A DNA stretch of 64,000 nucleotides from positions 496,001 through 560,000 of the forward strand of contig JBFXCU010000001.1 of assembly GCA_050181835.1 (NCBI GenBank), in the 5' to 3' direction. The DNA is from CAILZL01 sp050181835 (lineage in GTDB: Bacteria; Pseudomonadota; Gammaproteobacteria; Steroidobacterales; Steroidobacteraceae). This document shows, piece by piece, positions 1-9,584 of the stretch (position 1 is the stretch's first letter; every line of letters starts with the position of its first letter). The position numbers and the translations under genes are program-made. The notes under the pieces are model-generated. The model did no database searches and was not told the DNA's origin. It saw nothing but the letters and a program-made list of their open reading frames with translations.

Positions 1-1143
1 GCTGATGACCATTCCGTCGAAGCAATCGATGATGGGCGATAGGTACACCTTGCCAGCCGGAATCTGGAACTCAGTGATGTCAGTCAGCCACTTTTTGTTC
101 GGTGCTGCCGCCTGGAAGTCGCGTTTAAGGAGGTTTTCGGGGGCCGGACTGATCTCACCTAGGTAAGAGCCGTAGTGACGCCGCTTTGGCTTGGCAACGA
201 CCAAGCTCTCTTGTTTCATCAACCGCTGCACCACTTTCTCGGAGATGGTGACACATTGCCTGGTCAGCGAAGCCTGCATTCGGCGATAGCCATAGCAGCG
301 GTGGTTCGATTCGAAGATGTTGGTGATAGCGCGGCGCACGGCGAGATATTTATCACCGGCCCGAAGCCGAGTGCGATGATAAAAATATGAACTTCGTGCC
401 AGACCCAACTTTGCAAAAAATTCCGGCAGTGTGTAGAACTCTCTGAGGGCATCAACCAGCAATGTCTTCTCCCGGTTGGTCAGGAGTTGCAGATTGATGC
501 CCAGTCCTTTTTTTACGACTTCATTGGCCTTTTGCAAGAGATCGCGTTCGAGTTGGAGCTGACGGATGTCGCGTCGCAGCGATTCGAGTTGGAGCCCAAG
601 CTCCACCCGCTCAGGGTCTGGCGGTATGTGGTTGCTGCGTTTCATGGATACGGATGCCTCTCGGCCAAGTAGCTGGTTCTTCCAGTTGTACAACGTGGGC
701 CTGCAGACACCTAATTTATTAGCCACAGCCTGCGCACTTCCTTGCCCAGTGCAAAGCTCTATGACACCGACCTGCTTCAAGGTATCGGGGTATCTGGGTG
801 GCGCAGTGCGCCCAACGAGGGCCATCCTGACCTGCGAAATCGCTTCGCGGATCCAGGCGGTCAACGTTCCTCGCCCCGGATAACCCAACGCCTTCATCGT
901 CTCAGCAATGCAGCGACCATGGTTGAGATAGTGCTCAACAGCTGTCTGCTGTTGCACCTGCGAGTATTTGGGTTTCCGCCCTGCATAGCTCACCGGCAAA
1001 TCCAAACTTTGCTCGTACTGTCGGTACCAGACCTTGAGCGCATTCTTTGTCGGATACCCCAACTGGCGAATGGTTGCCTTTATCCGTCTGCCAAGCTTGA
1101 TGTAAAGCTTGACCGCTCGGATCCTATCTTCGTATGAATACAT
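1..1143 (-). CDS. IS3-family transposase, single-frame OrfAB (partial)
   Basis: This DDE transposase would catalyse cut-out and insertion of the surrounding element. Translation from the ATG at 1143 (MYSYEDRIRAVKLYIKLGRR) gives 381 codons with no stop before the window edge. The N-terminal third carries two helix-turn-helix segments (about residues 1-60 and 85-165, the second ending CRPTLYNWKNQLLG). A leucine-rich linker follows at about 185-220, then an HTH_21-like segment with HRCYGYRRMQ. The integrase core begins with WLTDITEF, where D355 is the first catalytic aspartate, and the frame continues through IIDCFDG. The second aspartate and the glutamate lie beyond the window. Many IS3 elements split this protein into two frames joined by programmed frameshifting; here both parts read in one frame. 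Whether it is intact cannot be judged. Confidence 0.88.
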   Translation of the reverse strand, partial: MYSYEDRIRAVKLYIKLGRRIKATIRQLGYPTKNALKVWYRQYEQSLDLPVSYAGRKPKYSQVQQQTAVEHYLNHGRCIAETMKALGYPGRGTLTAWIREAISQVRMALVGRTAPPRYPDTLKQVGVIELCTGQGSAQAVANKLGVCRPTLYNWKNQLLGREASVSMKRSNHIPPDPERVELGLQLESLRRDIRQLQLERDLLQKANEVVKKGLGINLQLLTNREKTLLVDALREFYTLPEFFAKLGLARSSYFYHRTRLRAGDKYLAVRRAITNIFESNHRCYGYRRMQASLTRQCVTISEKVVQRLMKQESLVVAKPKRRHYGSYLGEISPAPENLLKRDFQAAAPNKKWLTDITEFQIPAGKVYLSPIIDCFDGMVIS

Positions 1144-1190
1144 GAACTACCTCCAAGTAGTCCAAGTTTTCGTCCACATCCCCCCGGTCA
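1..1190 (-). mobile_element. IS3-family insertion sequence, truncated by the window edge
   Basis: One IS3-type transposase reading frame fills most of this stretch on the minus strand and runs off the left edge. The outer end is placed near position 1190. Read inward on the minus strand from there, the sequence starts TGACCGGGGGGATGTGG and reaches the transposase start about 47 bases later, which suits a terminal inverted repeat plus a short leader. The other end and the target duplication lie outside the window, so the exact terminus is an estimate. The element sits beside the defence gene cluster, a common position for insertion sequences in accessory islands. Confidence 0.75.
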
Positions 1191-1397
1191 ACTTTGCGTG
1201 GTAATCAACATCCTATACTTAAACGACCTCTTCCTGGCTTAGTGAAGGAGCGAGGCAGTAATGTGGGCATGCATCTACTCGCGTGGCTAGTAATTTGATA
1301 CCGTTAGCGGAATCACTCGAAAAAATTGAGTTACTATTAATTACGACGATGCCACGGGGTGCCAGGCGAGCAAAATAGTCAGGAGCGAGGGGAGCGC

Positions 1398-3173
1398 GTG
1401 AAGATATTCGAGAAGATCGTTTCGATAGAGCCATCAGTTCACGAAAAGGACCGCATAGCGAAGGCACTTCTTGATTCCGATACTCTTCTGTATCGCGTCT
1501 TTACGACTGCGGCGCCCTCTATACATGATCACGTTTTTTGGCGCCGCGCTCAGAAAGAATTTAAAGTGCGCGGCTTTCGTGATGGCAATCCGATGGCTAT
1601 TCAAATGGTCATCACCCGGGCCATCGAATACGTGCGGCAGCAATCTGGACCACAAAACCAAGCCTCTTGGTACAAAATATCGCCTCTATACATTGGGTCG
1701 GTCCACGCCTACCTAGCACACGATCTTTCTCCTCTGCATGTTCTTCTAACTAATGAGGACTATCAGCCGGGCGCAGGGACGCTCACTGAGCAAGTACTTA
1801 GATCCGTCGTAAAATCCTTACCACTTTATGACGCAACATTAGAGCAGATTCGGGAACTATACGAGATATGGGGTTTTGACCGGACAGAGCATGCCAACGA
1901 AATTCTCGCGAATGCATATGTTCATGCTGATGCACTTCGCAGAGTAGTCAGTTCAAGCGCCGGGATCGTGCGCCGCGAGTTCGCTTCAGCGATGGCCACC
2001 ACAAAATCTGATATTTATAGGACCATCGATCAACATACCAGCGAAATTGAGTCTCTTCGAATTCAGCTAAAGGATGTTCAGGTCGAATTGCATGACGCGG
2101 TTGCTGCGCTCCCCAATGCCGCTTCTGCTACGACGAACGAACCGTCGCCCTCGCACCCTTCCCTCACGCAGAATAAGCCAGCAAATCTTGACAATGTGGC
2201 CATGGGACCCGCGCGCATGCAGCAGCAACAGCTAATCGAGGCTGTCGATGCATTGAGAAGACGCGTTGAGGGCCTAGGGAAACAACTGAAAGAAATTCGC
2301 AATCAACACCGTCCCACCATGCGAACTGCGCATCCTGCAGTGGAGTCTTCACGATCTGGCATCCAAACGACTACCGCGTTGGCAACCATTCAAAAATGGT
2401 TGCCAACATACGCTGACGCGGGAATTGTTGCCAACAACGTGGCCTCTGCTTGGATTATCCTCGAACTCATTCGTCGCTCCAGAGTCTTAATCACAGATAA
2501 GCCTGCACTGTTCGTTTCGCTGATGGCATCGCTACCGGTAGGCGAGCTGCGTCGAATTGTTGCATCTCCGCTTTGGCTGACAGATGCCGATTGGAAGGAC
2601 TCCCTATCGTTCATCAGCGTGGACGATGGTGTTCCAAAATTGTTGATCATAGAAGATTTTGATGTTGCGTTACAGGATGCCTATCTTGTTCCCGCGTTAG
2701 TCGGCTGGCAGTCCAGTTTGAACGATCAGTGCGCGAACCGCGTTGTCCTCGTTCCGGCTGATACTGAACTCCAGTCCGTGAGCCCGCGGCTCTTCGAAAT
2801 CGCGACCCTGCTGACTCACGATGCCGTACATATTCGGGATCTGAAGCGTCTGGCCTCTACGATCTCCGATCTTCCACCGACTTTAGAAATGGTCCACGCC
2901 GCATCAACAGTAGTGGGCTATTCGAGGAACAAGAATGTGTCCTCCGAAGATCAACTCAAACAGTACGCAGCGAACTACGGTGTCTCTCTGCCAACTCGGC
3001 TCGTTGAAAATTTTGTGAGCATGTACGAAGGCCTCCACTCTTTCCTAAGATCGCGTGATGCTGGATTTGTAGCGCAACAATCCATTCTCATGCCATGGAT
3101 TGCACAATCAAGGGGAGAGATGGTTTCTGGAAAACTTGATGAAGCTCTAAAACGGATTTTTGATGCGGAATAA
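1398..3173 (+). CDS. Defence-island protein: coiled coil plus degenerate AAA-like C-terminus
   Basis: I do not recognise a named family. The GTG at 1398 is chosen because the purine run GAGGGGAG (1387-1394) sits directly upstream; a GTG at 1359 in the same frame lacks such a site. The 591-aa product has a helical N-terminal domain (1-195), two predicted coiled coils (about 200-237 and 273-303) separated by a Ser/Pro/Asn-rich linker, and an alpha/beta C-terminal domain (about 330-590). That domain has a Walker-B-like strand KLLIIEDFD (414-422) and a following strand NRVVLVPAD, but no GxxxxGKS/T loop where an AAA ATPase would have one (near SRVLITDKP). It may be an inactive ATPase fold acting as a scaffold; this is inference. 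It is the first gene of the helicase operon, and its end overlaps the next gene by 11 bases. Confidence 0.8.
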   Translation: MKIFEKIVSIEPSVHEKDRIAKALLDSDTLLYRVFTTAAPSIHDHVFWRRAQKEFKVRGFRDGNPMAIQMVITRAIEYVRQQSGPQNQASWYKISPLYIGSVHAYLAHDLSPLHVLLTNEDYQPGAGTLTEQVLRSVVKSLPLYDATLEQIRELYEIWGFDRTEHANEILANAYVHADALRRVVSSSAGIVRREFASAMATTKSDIYRTIDQHTSEIESLRIQLKDVQVELHDAVAALPNAASATTNEPSPSHPSLTQNKPANLDNVAMGPARMQQQQLIEAVDALRRRVEGLGKQLKEIRNQHRPTMRTAHPAVESSRSGIQTTTALATIQKWLPTYADAGIVANNVASAWIILELIRRSRVLITDKPALFVSLMASLPVGELRRIVASPLWLTDADWKDSLSFISVDDGVPKLLIIEDFDVALQDAYLVPALVGWQSSLNDQCANRVVLVPADTELQSVSPRLFEIATLLTHDAVHIRDLKRLASTISDLPPTLEMVHAASTVVGYSRNKNVSSEDQLKQYAANYGVSLPTRLVENFVSMYEGLHSFLRSRDAGFVAQQSILMPWIAQSRGEMVSGKLDEALKRIFDAE

Positions 3174-4053
3174 TTGCATCACTCCAGATTCTCAGCACAA
3201 GCTTTGTGCGCTTCTCCGATATTATCGCCACGGAGACTTTAATTCATTCTGTAGGGCTGCGAATCTCGCCCTCTGCACTGATACCTCGCGTTACCCGTTT
3301 CTCTCCGCAAACCTGCTGCTTGCCTACCAAATCGCCGGTGTGTGCGAAATAAGCAATGCTACCGGTTTAACAGAGTGGTGGGTATCACATAGTGATGATG
3401 TACGGATTCGCTCCGATTCGCCAAAAGAAATTATGGTCTCGAAACAATGGGTTGATAGTGAATCGGGAAGTGCTTCGCCGCTGATCATCGACTCAGGGGG
3501 CCTTCCTCTCATACTCGGAACTCGGAATATGGATGGCGACCCTTTTGAGCAGCGTTCTATATTTGATCGCCCCATTTTTGAGTTTGTTCCGGCATTTCGG
3601 GACATTGATAGGCAGCTGTGCGCGGAAGCGCCCATATCAGATGGGCCAACTGAAAGTGTCGAAAGATATAACTGCGAGTTGGGGCGTTGGCAGACTGAGC
3701 ACGGCGACCATCGAATTGATTACTCCCTGAGTCGCGTACGCAAGGAATACTCTGGTTACACGTATTATGTCCAGCATGATTCTGTCGGCGTGAGATTCAG
3801 AATTAAGCAGCCCGAATGGGCCTTTGTCGTAGCCTATCACCTTCTACCATGGCGATTGTCCTACCTATTCAAAGTCGAAGGAAGGACAGTCCGGATCAAA
3901 CGGATGATGCGCTTACCCATTCTTATATTAAGGGCTCTCTTCGCCGCCTCTAAACTAGTACGCATTGGACCCGAGATCGTTTTTCAGGATGTTAGTGCCG
4001 AGTGCTGCAGATCTTTAGTTGCATATTTTAAGGAAGCCGGGGACAGAGAATGA
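3163..4053 (+). CDS. Unknown defence-island protein, 296 aa
   Basis: The ATG at 3163 lies inside the last codons of the upstream gene and the stop overlaps the helicase start as ATGA (4050-4053), so the gene is translationally coupled on both sides. I recognise no family. There is no signal peptide. The N-terminal 60 residues look helical (HKLCALLRYYRHGDFNSF). The middle is mixed, and the C-terminal part has aromatic strands (YSGYTYYVQHD, WAFVVAYHLLPWRLSYLF) followed by a basic helix (RTVRIKRMMRLPILILR). The position between two conserved-looking genes suggests a dedicated subunit of the helicase system. It is a candidate for one of the two small uncharacterised components (DruF/DruG) described for Druantia type II, but I cannot assign which. 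Confidence 0.75.
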   Translation: MRNNCITPDSQHKLCALLRYYRHGDFNSFCRAANLALCTDTSRYPFLSANLLLAYQIAGVCEISNATGLTEWWVSHSDDVRIRSDSPKEIMVSKQWVDSESGSASPLIIDSGGLPLILGTRNMDGDPFEQRSIFDRPIFEFVPAFRDIDRQLCAEAPISDGPTESVERYNCELGRWQTEHGDHRIDYSLSRVRKEYSGYTYYVQHDSVGVRFRIKQPEWAFVVAYHLLPWRLSYLFKVEGRTVRIKRMMRLPILILRALFAASKLVRIGPEIVFQDVSAECCRSLVAYFKEAGDRE

Positions 4054-7000
4054 CTACGACGCTGTTGGCCATGTATTCTGAACTTAGAGACCGTGTCCGC
4101 GAGTATATAGACACCGCGTACCTCTCGAACGATGCAGAGTTCAACCAAGAACGCACAAAGTTCTTAATGGACGCCTCGCGCAGCCCCATCTTTAGGCCCC
4201 CGCTGTTCGAGCCAGCCGCTCGATACGTCGATTCGACGCTTTCATCACCAGATCTAGCCAAGCTTGCAGGTTTATCGAACTCAAATGCACGGGATACCAA
4301 TTCGGTTGAAGCTTTTTTGGATTCGTTTGAACCTGTTCGCACAAAAACGCTGTATGTGCATCAGGAGGCCGCAATCCGGGCAGCTATACGTGAAAAAAAT
4401 CACGTTGTCGTAACCACTGGTACTGGCTCTGGAAAAAGCTATTGCTTTCAGATTCCCGTCGTCTTAAGCATCTTGGCTGAAGCACTTGGCAGTTCCGGCC
4501 GCCGGCGATGGTCAGGGCCGGCGCTAAGCGGTACTAATTGGTGGGACCAAGCAAACCTAACGTTTACAAATAAGCGATGCTCTAGCAATCGACGCGCGGC
4601 AGTCCGTGCCATGTTTATGTATCCGCTGAATGCTCTCGTGCAGGATCAAGTGGATGGTCTGCGCGGCATACTCAATTCCCCCGCAGCTAATCACCTCTAT
4701 ACAAATTGCTTGGATGGCGATCGAATTTTCTTTGGGCAATATAGCGGTTCAACTCCAGGCCGAGGATCCGTCGCGCCAAAAAATATCAAAGAATGTGCCG
4801 ACGACTTAAAAAGTATTTCGGAGCTTAGCCAGCATACGAGGGAGAAAAGCGACCCCACCATTCAAACCCTCGAAGGATCGGAATTGATCACCCGGTGGGA
4901 TATTCAAAATACCCCTCCAGACATTCTCATTACGAACTACAGCATGCTCTCGATAATGCTGCTACGTGATCGAGAACAACATTTGTTTGACGAAACCCGA
5001 CAATGGCTACAAGAGAGCACCGGGAATAGATTCTTTCTCGTCATTGACGAACTGCACTCTTATCGCGGAACCGGAGGTACCGAGATTTCATACACAATAC
5101 GGGCACTCTTAAACCGTATCGGACTCGCGCCAGACCACCCGCAGCTCCAGATAATCACAACCTCCGCGTCGCTTTCGCCAACGGAAGGACAGAAGTTTCT
5201 CGGGGATTTCTTTGGTTGCGATACCGCCAAAAAGCAATTCGAGGTAATAAATGGCCCAACCGCCAGTCCAGACCCCCTCTCAGTCTCTAATGTTCGACAA
5301 CTTCGCTCTAGGTTCGCGGCGATGGGGCGCACAGCCATAACGAACGATGTTGTCGAAAAGCTGGCAAAGGACGTCGCGTCCGATAGGCAACTACCCCTCT
5401 CTCGACCAACAGATATTTTTGATCATATTGGATTGCATGACGCGCTTTTATTAACAGGAGCCAAATTGCGCAAGCTGCATCCGGATGCAAAAAGACTAAT
5501 TTCATTCCCATTGTCTATTGAATCCATCTCTGCCGAGCTATTTGATGGCGATCTTGATGCCACGCTTGGCTATTTGGAATGCGTCACCGGAAGTTGGGAA
5601 TGCACACGAAATTGGAGGGCAAAGACGAGGATGCACCTCTTCGTCCGCAATCTAGATGGCATTCGGCGAGCGATTGATACTTCCTCCGGAACATTGGCGC
5701 GGCCAGAACAACTATATGACGCCACGACGTCCGTTTGCTCCGCGTCCGCTGCTCTGACTTTAGATGTGCATTACTGTCAGGAATGCGGCGAACTCTACTA
5801 TTTCGGATATCGGAATACATCTCCGGGAAAGGTTTTTGTCTCCAATGATAGTGCTATTGACCCGAACACTAAATCGCCAGGCCATGTAATACATTTCGTG
5901 CGTGACGACATCGCCTACGACGGCACAATATGGCTGGAGCGTTATATAAATGGATTCACGGGGCAGGTCCACATCGGACAAGCACCCGGTACGGCAAAGA
6001 TACGAATATCTGATGCTCAGTGGAATGTCTTGCGGGGACGGTATGATGTTCCCCCTGAATGTGTAGCCTGTTCAGCCAATTGGTCAACGAAGCCAAAAGT
6101 TAAATCTCCCATTCGGTCGATGGGCACTGGTTACAATAAGTTCTCTCAAATTGTCATTGAACAGCTGGTAGGAAGCCTACGTCAGATTTCGGCTGAACCG
6201 AGTCAGTCAAAGATTGTTATGTTTAGTGACAGTAGGCGCGATGCAGCCCTTATCTCTGCTGATTTGGAACTCAATCACTACTTAGACACTGTGCGCAGCC
6301 TTACGGAGGAACATCTAGCAGAGGGAATAAAGGTGGATCCTCGCTTAGTATCCCTTTTATCCGCACTTGACCTGGCAAAGTCGACTAGCAGCTGGAAGGA
6401 AGTGGATTCCCACGAGTACCGCAGAATCGATCCTATTGGCTTTCAACATCTTAAGCAGTATGCACGTGGTGACCTAAGTCCGCTCTTTGACAGCGAAGCC
6501 ATTAATAGTGCAAAGGCGCTTATGCTGAGCGTCAAAGATCCTTTGGTACGCCTCTTTAGTAGCGAGAAATCAATACTGCAGTTCGTTAAACGCGACCTTA
6601 TTGATCTTGGCATTAATCCTGCGGGAATCTATTCGTGGCGAAATTTTGAATGGCAAGACGCGTTCCTGTTTAATTCTCCAAGCCTGACTGCTTCGGCGCT
6701 TCAAGAATTGGATTTAGCGAAGAATCAATTTACGGACCGTCTCGCCCGGTCGATTAGAGAAGTCATAGCCAGTGCAATGGGACGAGATTTTGAGTCTCTA
6801 GGATATGGGTGGCTAACATTCGATAGGAATCATCTTGCTGTCTCAGGAATGGACAGTAGATTCTTGAGCATGATGGATGTTGCAATTCGGTTCTTCGCTA
6901 AATACTACTTAACCCGAGATGAAAATTGCAAAGGTATTCTGAACGGAGAGCTGCCTAACTATTTGGCTACGTGGCTGATGCAAAACCGATTCGGACTCTG

Positions 7001-9578
7001 GTCGGGATTGACCGTGTCTCAGTACAGCAAAGAGCTTCGTGAGGTTTTAACTGCATGCGGTGTTATTGATGATCAATTTCGGATACAAAAAAGTGGCCTG
7101 TACTTACATCCGGCAGGTCCAAAATACTGGCGATGCAATCGCTGCCGAGCAGTCCATCTTTTTCTAGCTGATGGTAGATGCCGCACCGTTCGATTCAGAA
7201 GTGACAGAGACCAGACCAAGGTTGGCTGTAGTGGCGACTTAATAGAGCATCCGATTACCGAACTCTTGGCATTGCCAAATTACTACAGATCGTTATCCGC
7301 TCTTGGTCGCCATAAATACCCAATTCGAACTGAAGAACTCGTCGGTCACACGGATAAGCTTGACCAACGTACGCGCCAGCTTGCATTTCAAGGAAAGTTT
7401 TATGGCGAACTTGCCAAAAAGCCACTGACGAATGAGCAGCTGGAGCAATACTTCGGCATAGAAGCGCTCAGTGTCACTACAACAATGGAGGCAGGCGTGG
7501 ATATCGGTGGCCTAAAAGCTGTCTATCTAGCCAACATGCCACCGCGTCGATTCAATTATCAGCAGCGAGTCGGGCGAGCGGGTCGGAGGTTGGATAAGCT
7601 CTCCATTTCTATTACGTTCTGCCGGGGTCACCGACACGACGAATTTTACTTTGCCAATCAACTCCTGATGGTCGGATGGGAAACCCCGTCACCGACCCTG
7701 GATATTGAAAACGAAAGAATTTTAGAGCGGGTATTGCTGCGTTACGGTATCTATTATTCTGGCACTATCGATCCCGGACTTCTTGACGTACTTACGAAGC
7801 AACGTCCAGACGGCGATACCAATAACGGCGATTTTGGGTCCCTTGCAGGCGTGTCGCAGAATTCGGCTTCAGTACGATCAGCATTTATTAATGCCGCCCC
7901 TCATCTGACTCGCTTGTTGAGTCTGGTTCGCACAGACATGGACCCGGTCTCCATCGCTCGTGTAGTCACTGCCGCACAAAACCGCTTTTTCGCCATTCTT
8001 GATTCTCTTGAAACCATAATACGACGCTATGGACCTTCTTACTCTTTTACCGCCGCTTTAGCTGAAGAGGGTCATCTGCCACTTTATGGGTTACCGGTTC
8101 GTAGCACTAACTTTCTGCATGAGGATCCAAATTATGGCGAGAATCGTGCGAGATGGCCGATCCGAAAAGGTGTAATTGATCGCGGCGAAGATATCGCGCT
8201 CTCGGAATTCGCGCCGGATCAAGAGATCGTGAAGGATAAGCGAATTCTCCGCAGTGTTGGAGTCGCATGGCCAAGCAGACCGGCGAGTGCTTTTGGCGGG
8301 GATAAAATCCTATTCATGGATCCACCGGATGCTCCGCCTCTACTCACCTGCGATGCTTGTGGCTCAGTCGTCCTCAGAGCAGAAAACCAGTGCCCAGAAT
8401 GCCAAAGCATTGGAGCCGACATTCGCGAATATATCGGCTGGAGGCCAGACGCCTATGTCGCCGACATATTTGATAAAACGTTTTACGCTGGTTACGTCGA
8501 TTCAAAGTACATCCCCATCGTGTCTCACGCCACGCCAATTGACGGAACGCCTGCGTCAAAAACTTGGGAAGCTGACTTTGGATTCAAAGTAACAGGTTTT
8601 CAGGCACGTGTTGTCCGAGCAAACACTAACGCTAGAAATGGCTACCGCTTTAAAAAGATCGGCAACACTCAGACTATGCCTGGTGTATTTATTAATGAGG
8701 ACCTGCTAAATGCTGGGCTTAAGACTACCGATTGGATTAATGGTGCCGAGCCCAATTCCAGATCACCAATTTGCTTATACTCGGAACTAGTGACTGATGT
8801 CCTACTTGCCACCAACGACCAGCCGTTCCCTGAATCAACGCTCCTAGGTATTTCGCAGGGATTCGCCGAATTTGAAGTTCGCGCTGCTTGGGAGTCATTG
8901 GCGGAACTCATCGGAAAAACCATTGTATTGCGCGAAGATATCGAGGCTACTGAAATTTCAGTTGGAAAGCAGTTTATCCCTGCAGTTGATATCTACGGCG
9001 CGCCCATGAATTCTTGGGCTATTGTAGTGAGCGACAACTTGGATAACGGTGCCGGATATTCCTCCAGTTACAGTGCCGCTATAAAGTTTTCCGTGTTGCT
9101 AGAAGATGCCCTATCGACGTTCGGCAATCATTTTACGAATTTAACTCACGCCGAGAGCTGCACGACAAGCTGTCAGCATTGCCTGCGTCATTACGGCAAC
9201 AGGCAAAGTCATCAATCCTTAGATTGGCGGCTAGCGCTTGACATGACGGAAGCTCTGTTGGGTCGTCGAAGGGAATTCGACTTGAGAGCAACATGGTGGG
9301 CTAGTTATATTAAGAATATTTTTCACAAGAGACTAAATGGAGTAACTAATACCGACTGGACCATTCAAGACTCGTCGCTTGGATTGGTCTTTTTGTCAGC
9401 CCGCGGGCAGGCACTGCTACCAGTACACCCCCTTGCAAACGTCAGCCACCGAACGTTCCAGGCTAACGTAGACGGACTCAGGAGACATTTTCCCAAATGG
9501 ACTCTATCGACATTGAGCGTTTTTGAATACGAACGCGGTCCTATATCGGCCCTTCAAAAAGCGATCAGTGCGCGGTGA
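4050..9578 (+). CDS. druE: DruE-like giant DEAD/DEAH-type helicase with DUF1998 domain
   Basis: This 1842-aa protein is a superfamily 2 nucleic-acid translocase. Visible motifs are Walker A TGTGSGKS (123-130), motif Ia MYPLNALVQDQ (190-200), motif II DELH (333-336) and motif III SAS (372-374). The second RecA domain opens with IVMFSDSRRDAA, then has MEAGVDIGG (from 1146) and motif VI QRVGRAGRR (1172-1180). Zinc-ribbon-like cysteine pairs occur at HYCQECGE, YWRCNRCR and LTCDACG (C1434, C1437). The C-terminus carries the DUF1998 signature: C1704, C1708 and C1711, followed by YGN and SLDWRLALDM. Length and order match DruE, the hallmark of Druantia defence. In DISARM the helicase and DUF1998 parts sit on separate DrmA and DrmB proteins, so DISARM fits less well. 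It is coupled to its neighbours by a 4-base overlap upstream and a 6-base gap downstream. Confidence 0.9.
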   Translation: MTTTLLAMYSELRDRVREYIDTAYLSNDAEFNQERTKFLMDASRSPIFRPPLFEPAARYVDSTLSSPDLAKLAGLSNSNARDTNSVEAFLDSFEPVRTKTLYVHQEAAIRAAIREKNHVVVTTGTGSGKSYCFQIPVVLSILAEALGSSGRRRWSGPALSGTNWWDQANLTFTNKRCSSNRRAAVRAMFMYPLNALVQDQVDGLRGILNSPAANHLYTNCLDGDRIFFGQYSGSTPGRGSVAPKNIKECADDLKSISELSQHTREKSDPTIQTLEGSELITRWDIQNTPPDILITNYSMLSIMLLRDREQHLFDETRQWLQESTGNRFFLVIDELHSYRGTGGTEISYTIRALLNRIGLAPDHPQLQIITTSASLSPTEGQKFLGDFFGCDTAKKQFEVINGPTASPDPLSVSNVRQLRSRFAAMGRTAITNDVVEKLAKDVASDRQLPLSRPTDIFDHIGLHDALLLTGAKLRKLHPDAKRLISFPLSIESISAELFDGDLDATLGYLECVTGSWECTRNWRAKTRMHLFVRNLDGIRRAIDTSSGTLARPEQLYDATTSVCSASAALTLDVHYCQECGELYYFGYRNTSPGKVFVSNDSAIDPNTKSPGHVIHFVRDDIAYDGTIWLERYINGFTGQVHIGQAPGTAKIRISDAQWNVLRGRYDVPPECVACSANWSTKPKVKSPIRSMGTGYNKFSQIVIEQLVGSLRQISAEPSQSKIVMFSDSRRDAALISADLELNHYLDTVRSLTEEHLAEGIKVDPRLVSLLSALDLAKSTSSWKEVDSHEYRRIDPIGFQHLKQYARGDLSPLFDSEAINSAKALMLSVKDPLVRLFSSEKSILQFVKRDLIDLGINPAGIYSWRNFEWQDAFLFNSPSLTASALQELDLAKNQFTDRLARSIREVIASAMGRDFESLGYGWLTFDRNHLAVSGMDSRFLSMMDVAIRFFAKYYLTRDENCKGILNGELPNYLATWLMQNRFGLWSGLTVSQYSKELREVLTACGVIDDQFRIQKSGLYLHPAGPKYWRCNRCRAVHLFLADGRCRTVRFRSDRDQTKVGCSGDLIEHPITELLALPNYYRSLSALGRHKYPIRTEELVGHTDKLDQRTRQLAFQGKFYGELAKKPLTNEQLEQYFGIEALSVTTTMEAGVDIGGLKAVYLANMPPRRFNYQQRVGRAGRRLDKLSISITFCRGHRHDEFYFANQLLMVGWETPSPTLDIENERILERVLLRYGIYYSGTIDPGLLDVLTKQRPDGDTNNGDFGSLAGVSQNSASVRSAFINAAPHLTRLLSLVRTDMDPVSIARVVTAAQNRFFAILDSLETIIRRYGPSYSFTAALAEEGHLPLYGLPVRSTNFLHEDPNYGENRARWPIRKGVIDRGEDIALSEFAPDQEIVKDKRILRSVGVAWPSRPASAFGGDKILFMDPPDAPPLLTCDACGSVVLRAENQCPECQSIGADIREYIGWRPDAYVADIFDKTFYAGYVDSKYIPIVSHATPIDGTPASKTWEADFGFKVTGFQARVVRANTNARNGYRFKKIGNTQTMPGVFINEDLLNAGLKTTDWINGAEPNSRSPICLYSELVTDVLLATNDQPFPESTLLGISQGFAEFEVRAAWESLAELIGKTIVLREDIEATEISVGKQFIPAVDIYGAPMNSWAIVVSDNLDNGAGYSSSYSAAIKFSVLLEDALSTFGNHFTNLTHAESCTTSCQHCLRHYGNRQSHQSLDWRLALDMTEALLGRRREFDLRATWWASYIKNIFHKRLNGVTNTDWTIQDSSLGLVFLSARGQALLPVHPLANVSHRTFQANVDGLRRHFPKWTLSTLSVFEYERGPISALQKAISAR

Positions 9579-9584
9579 ACAGCA

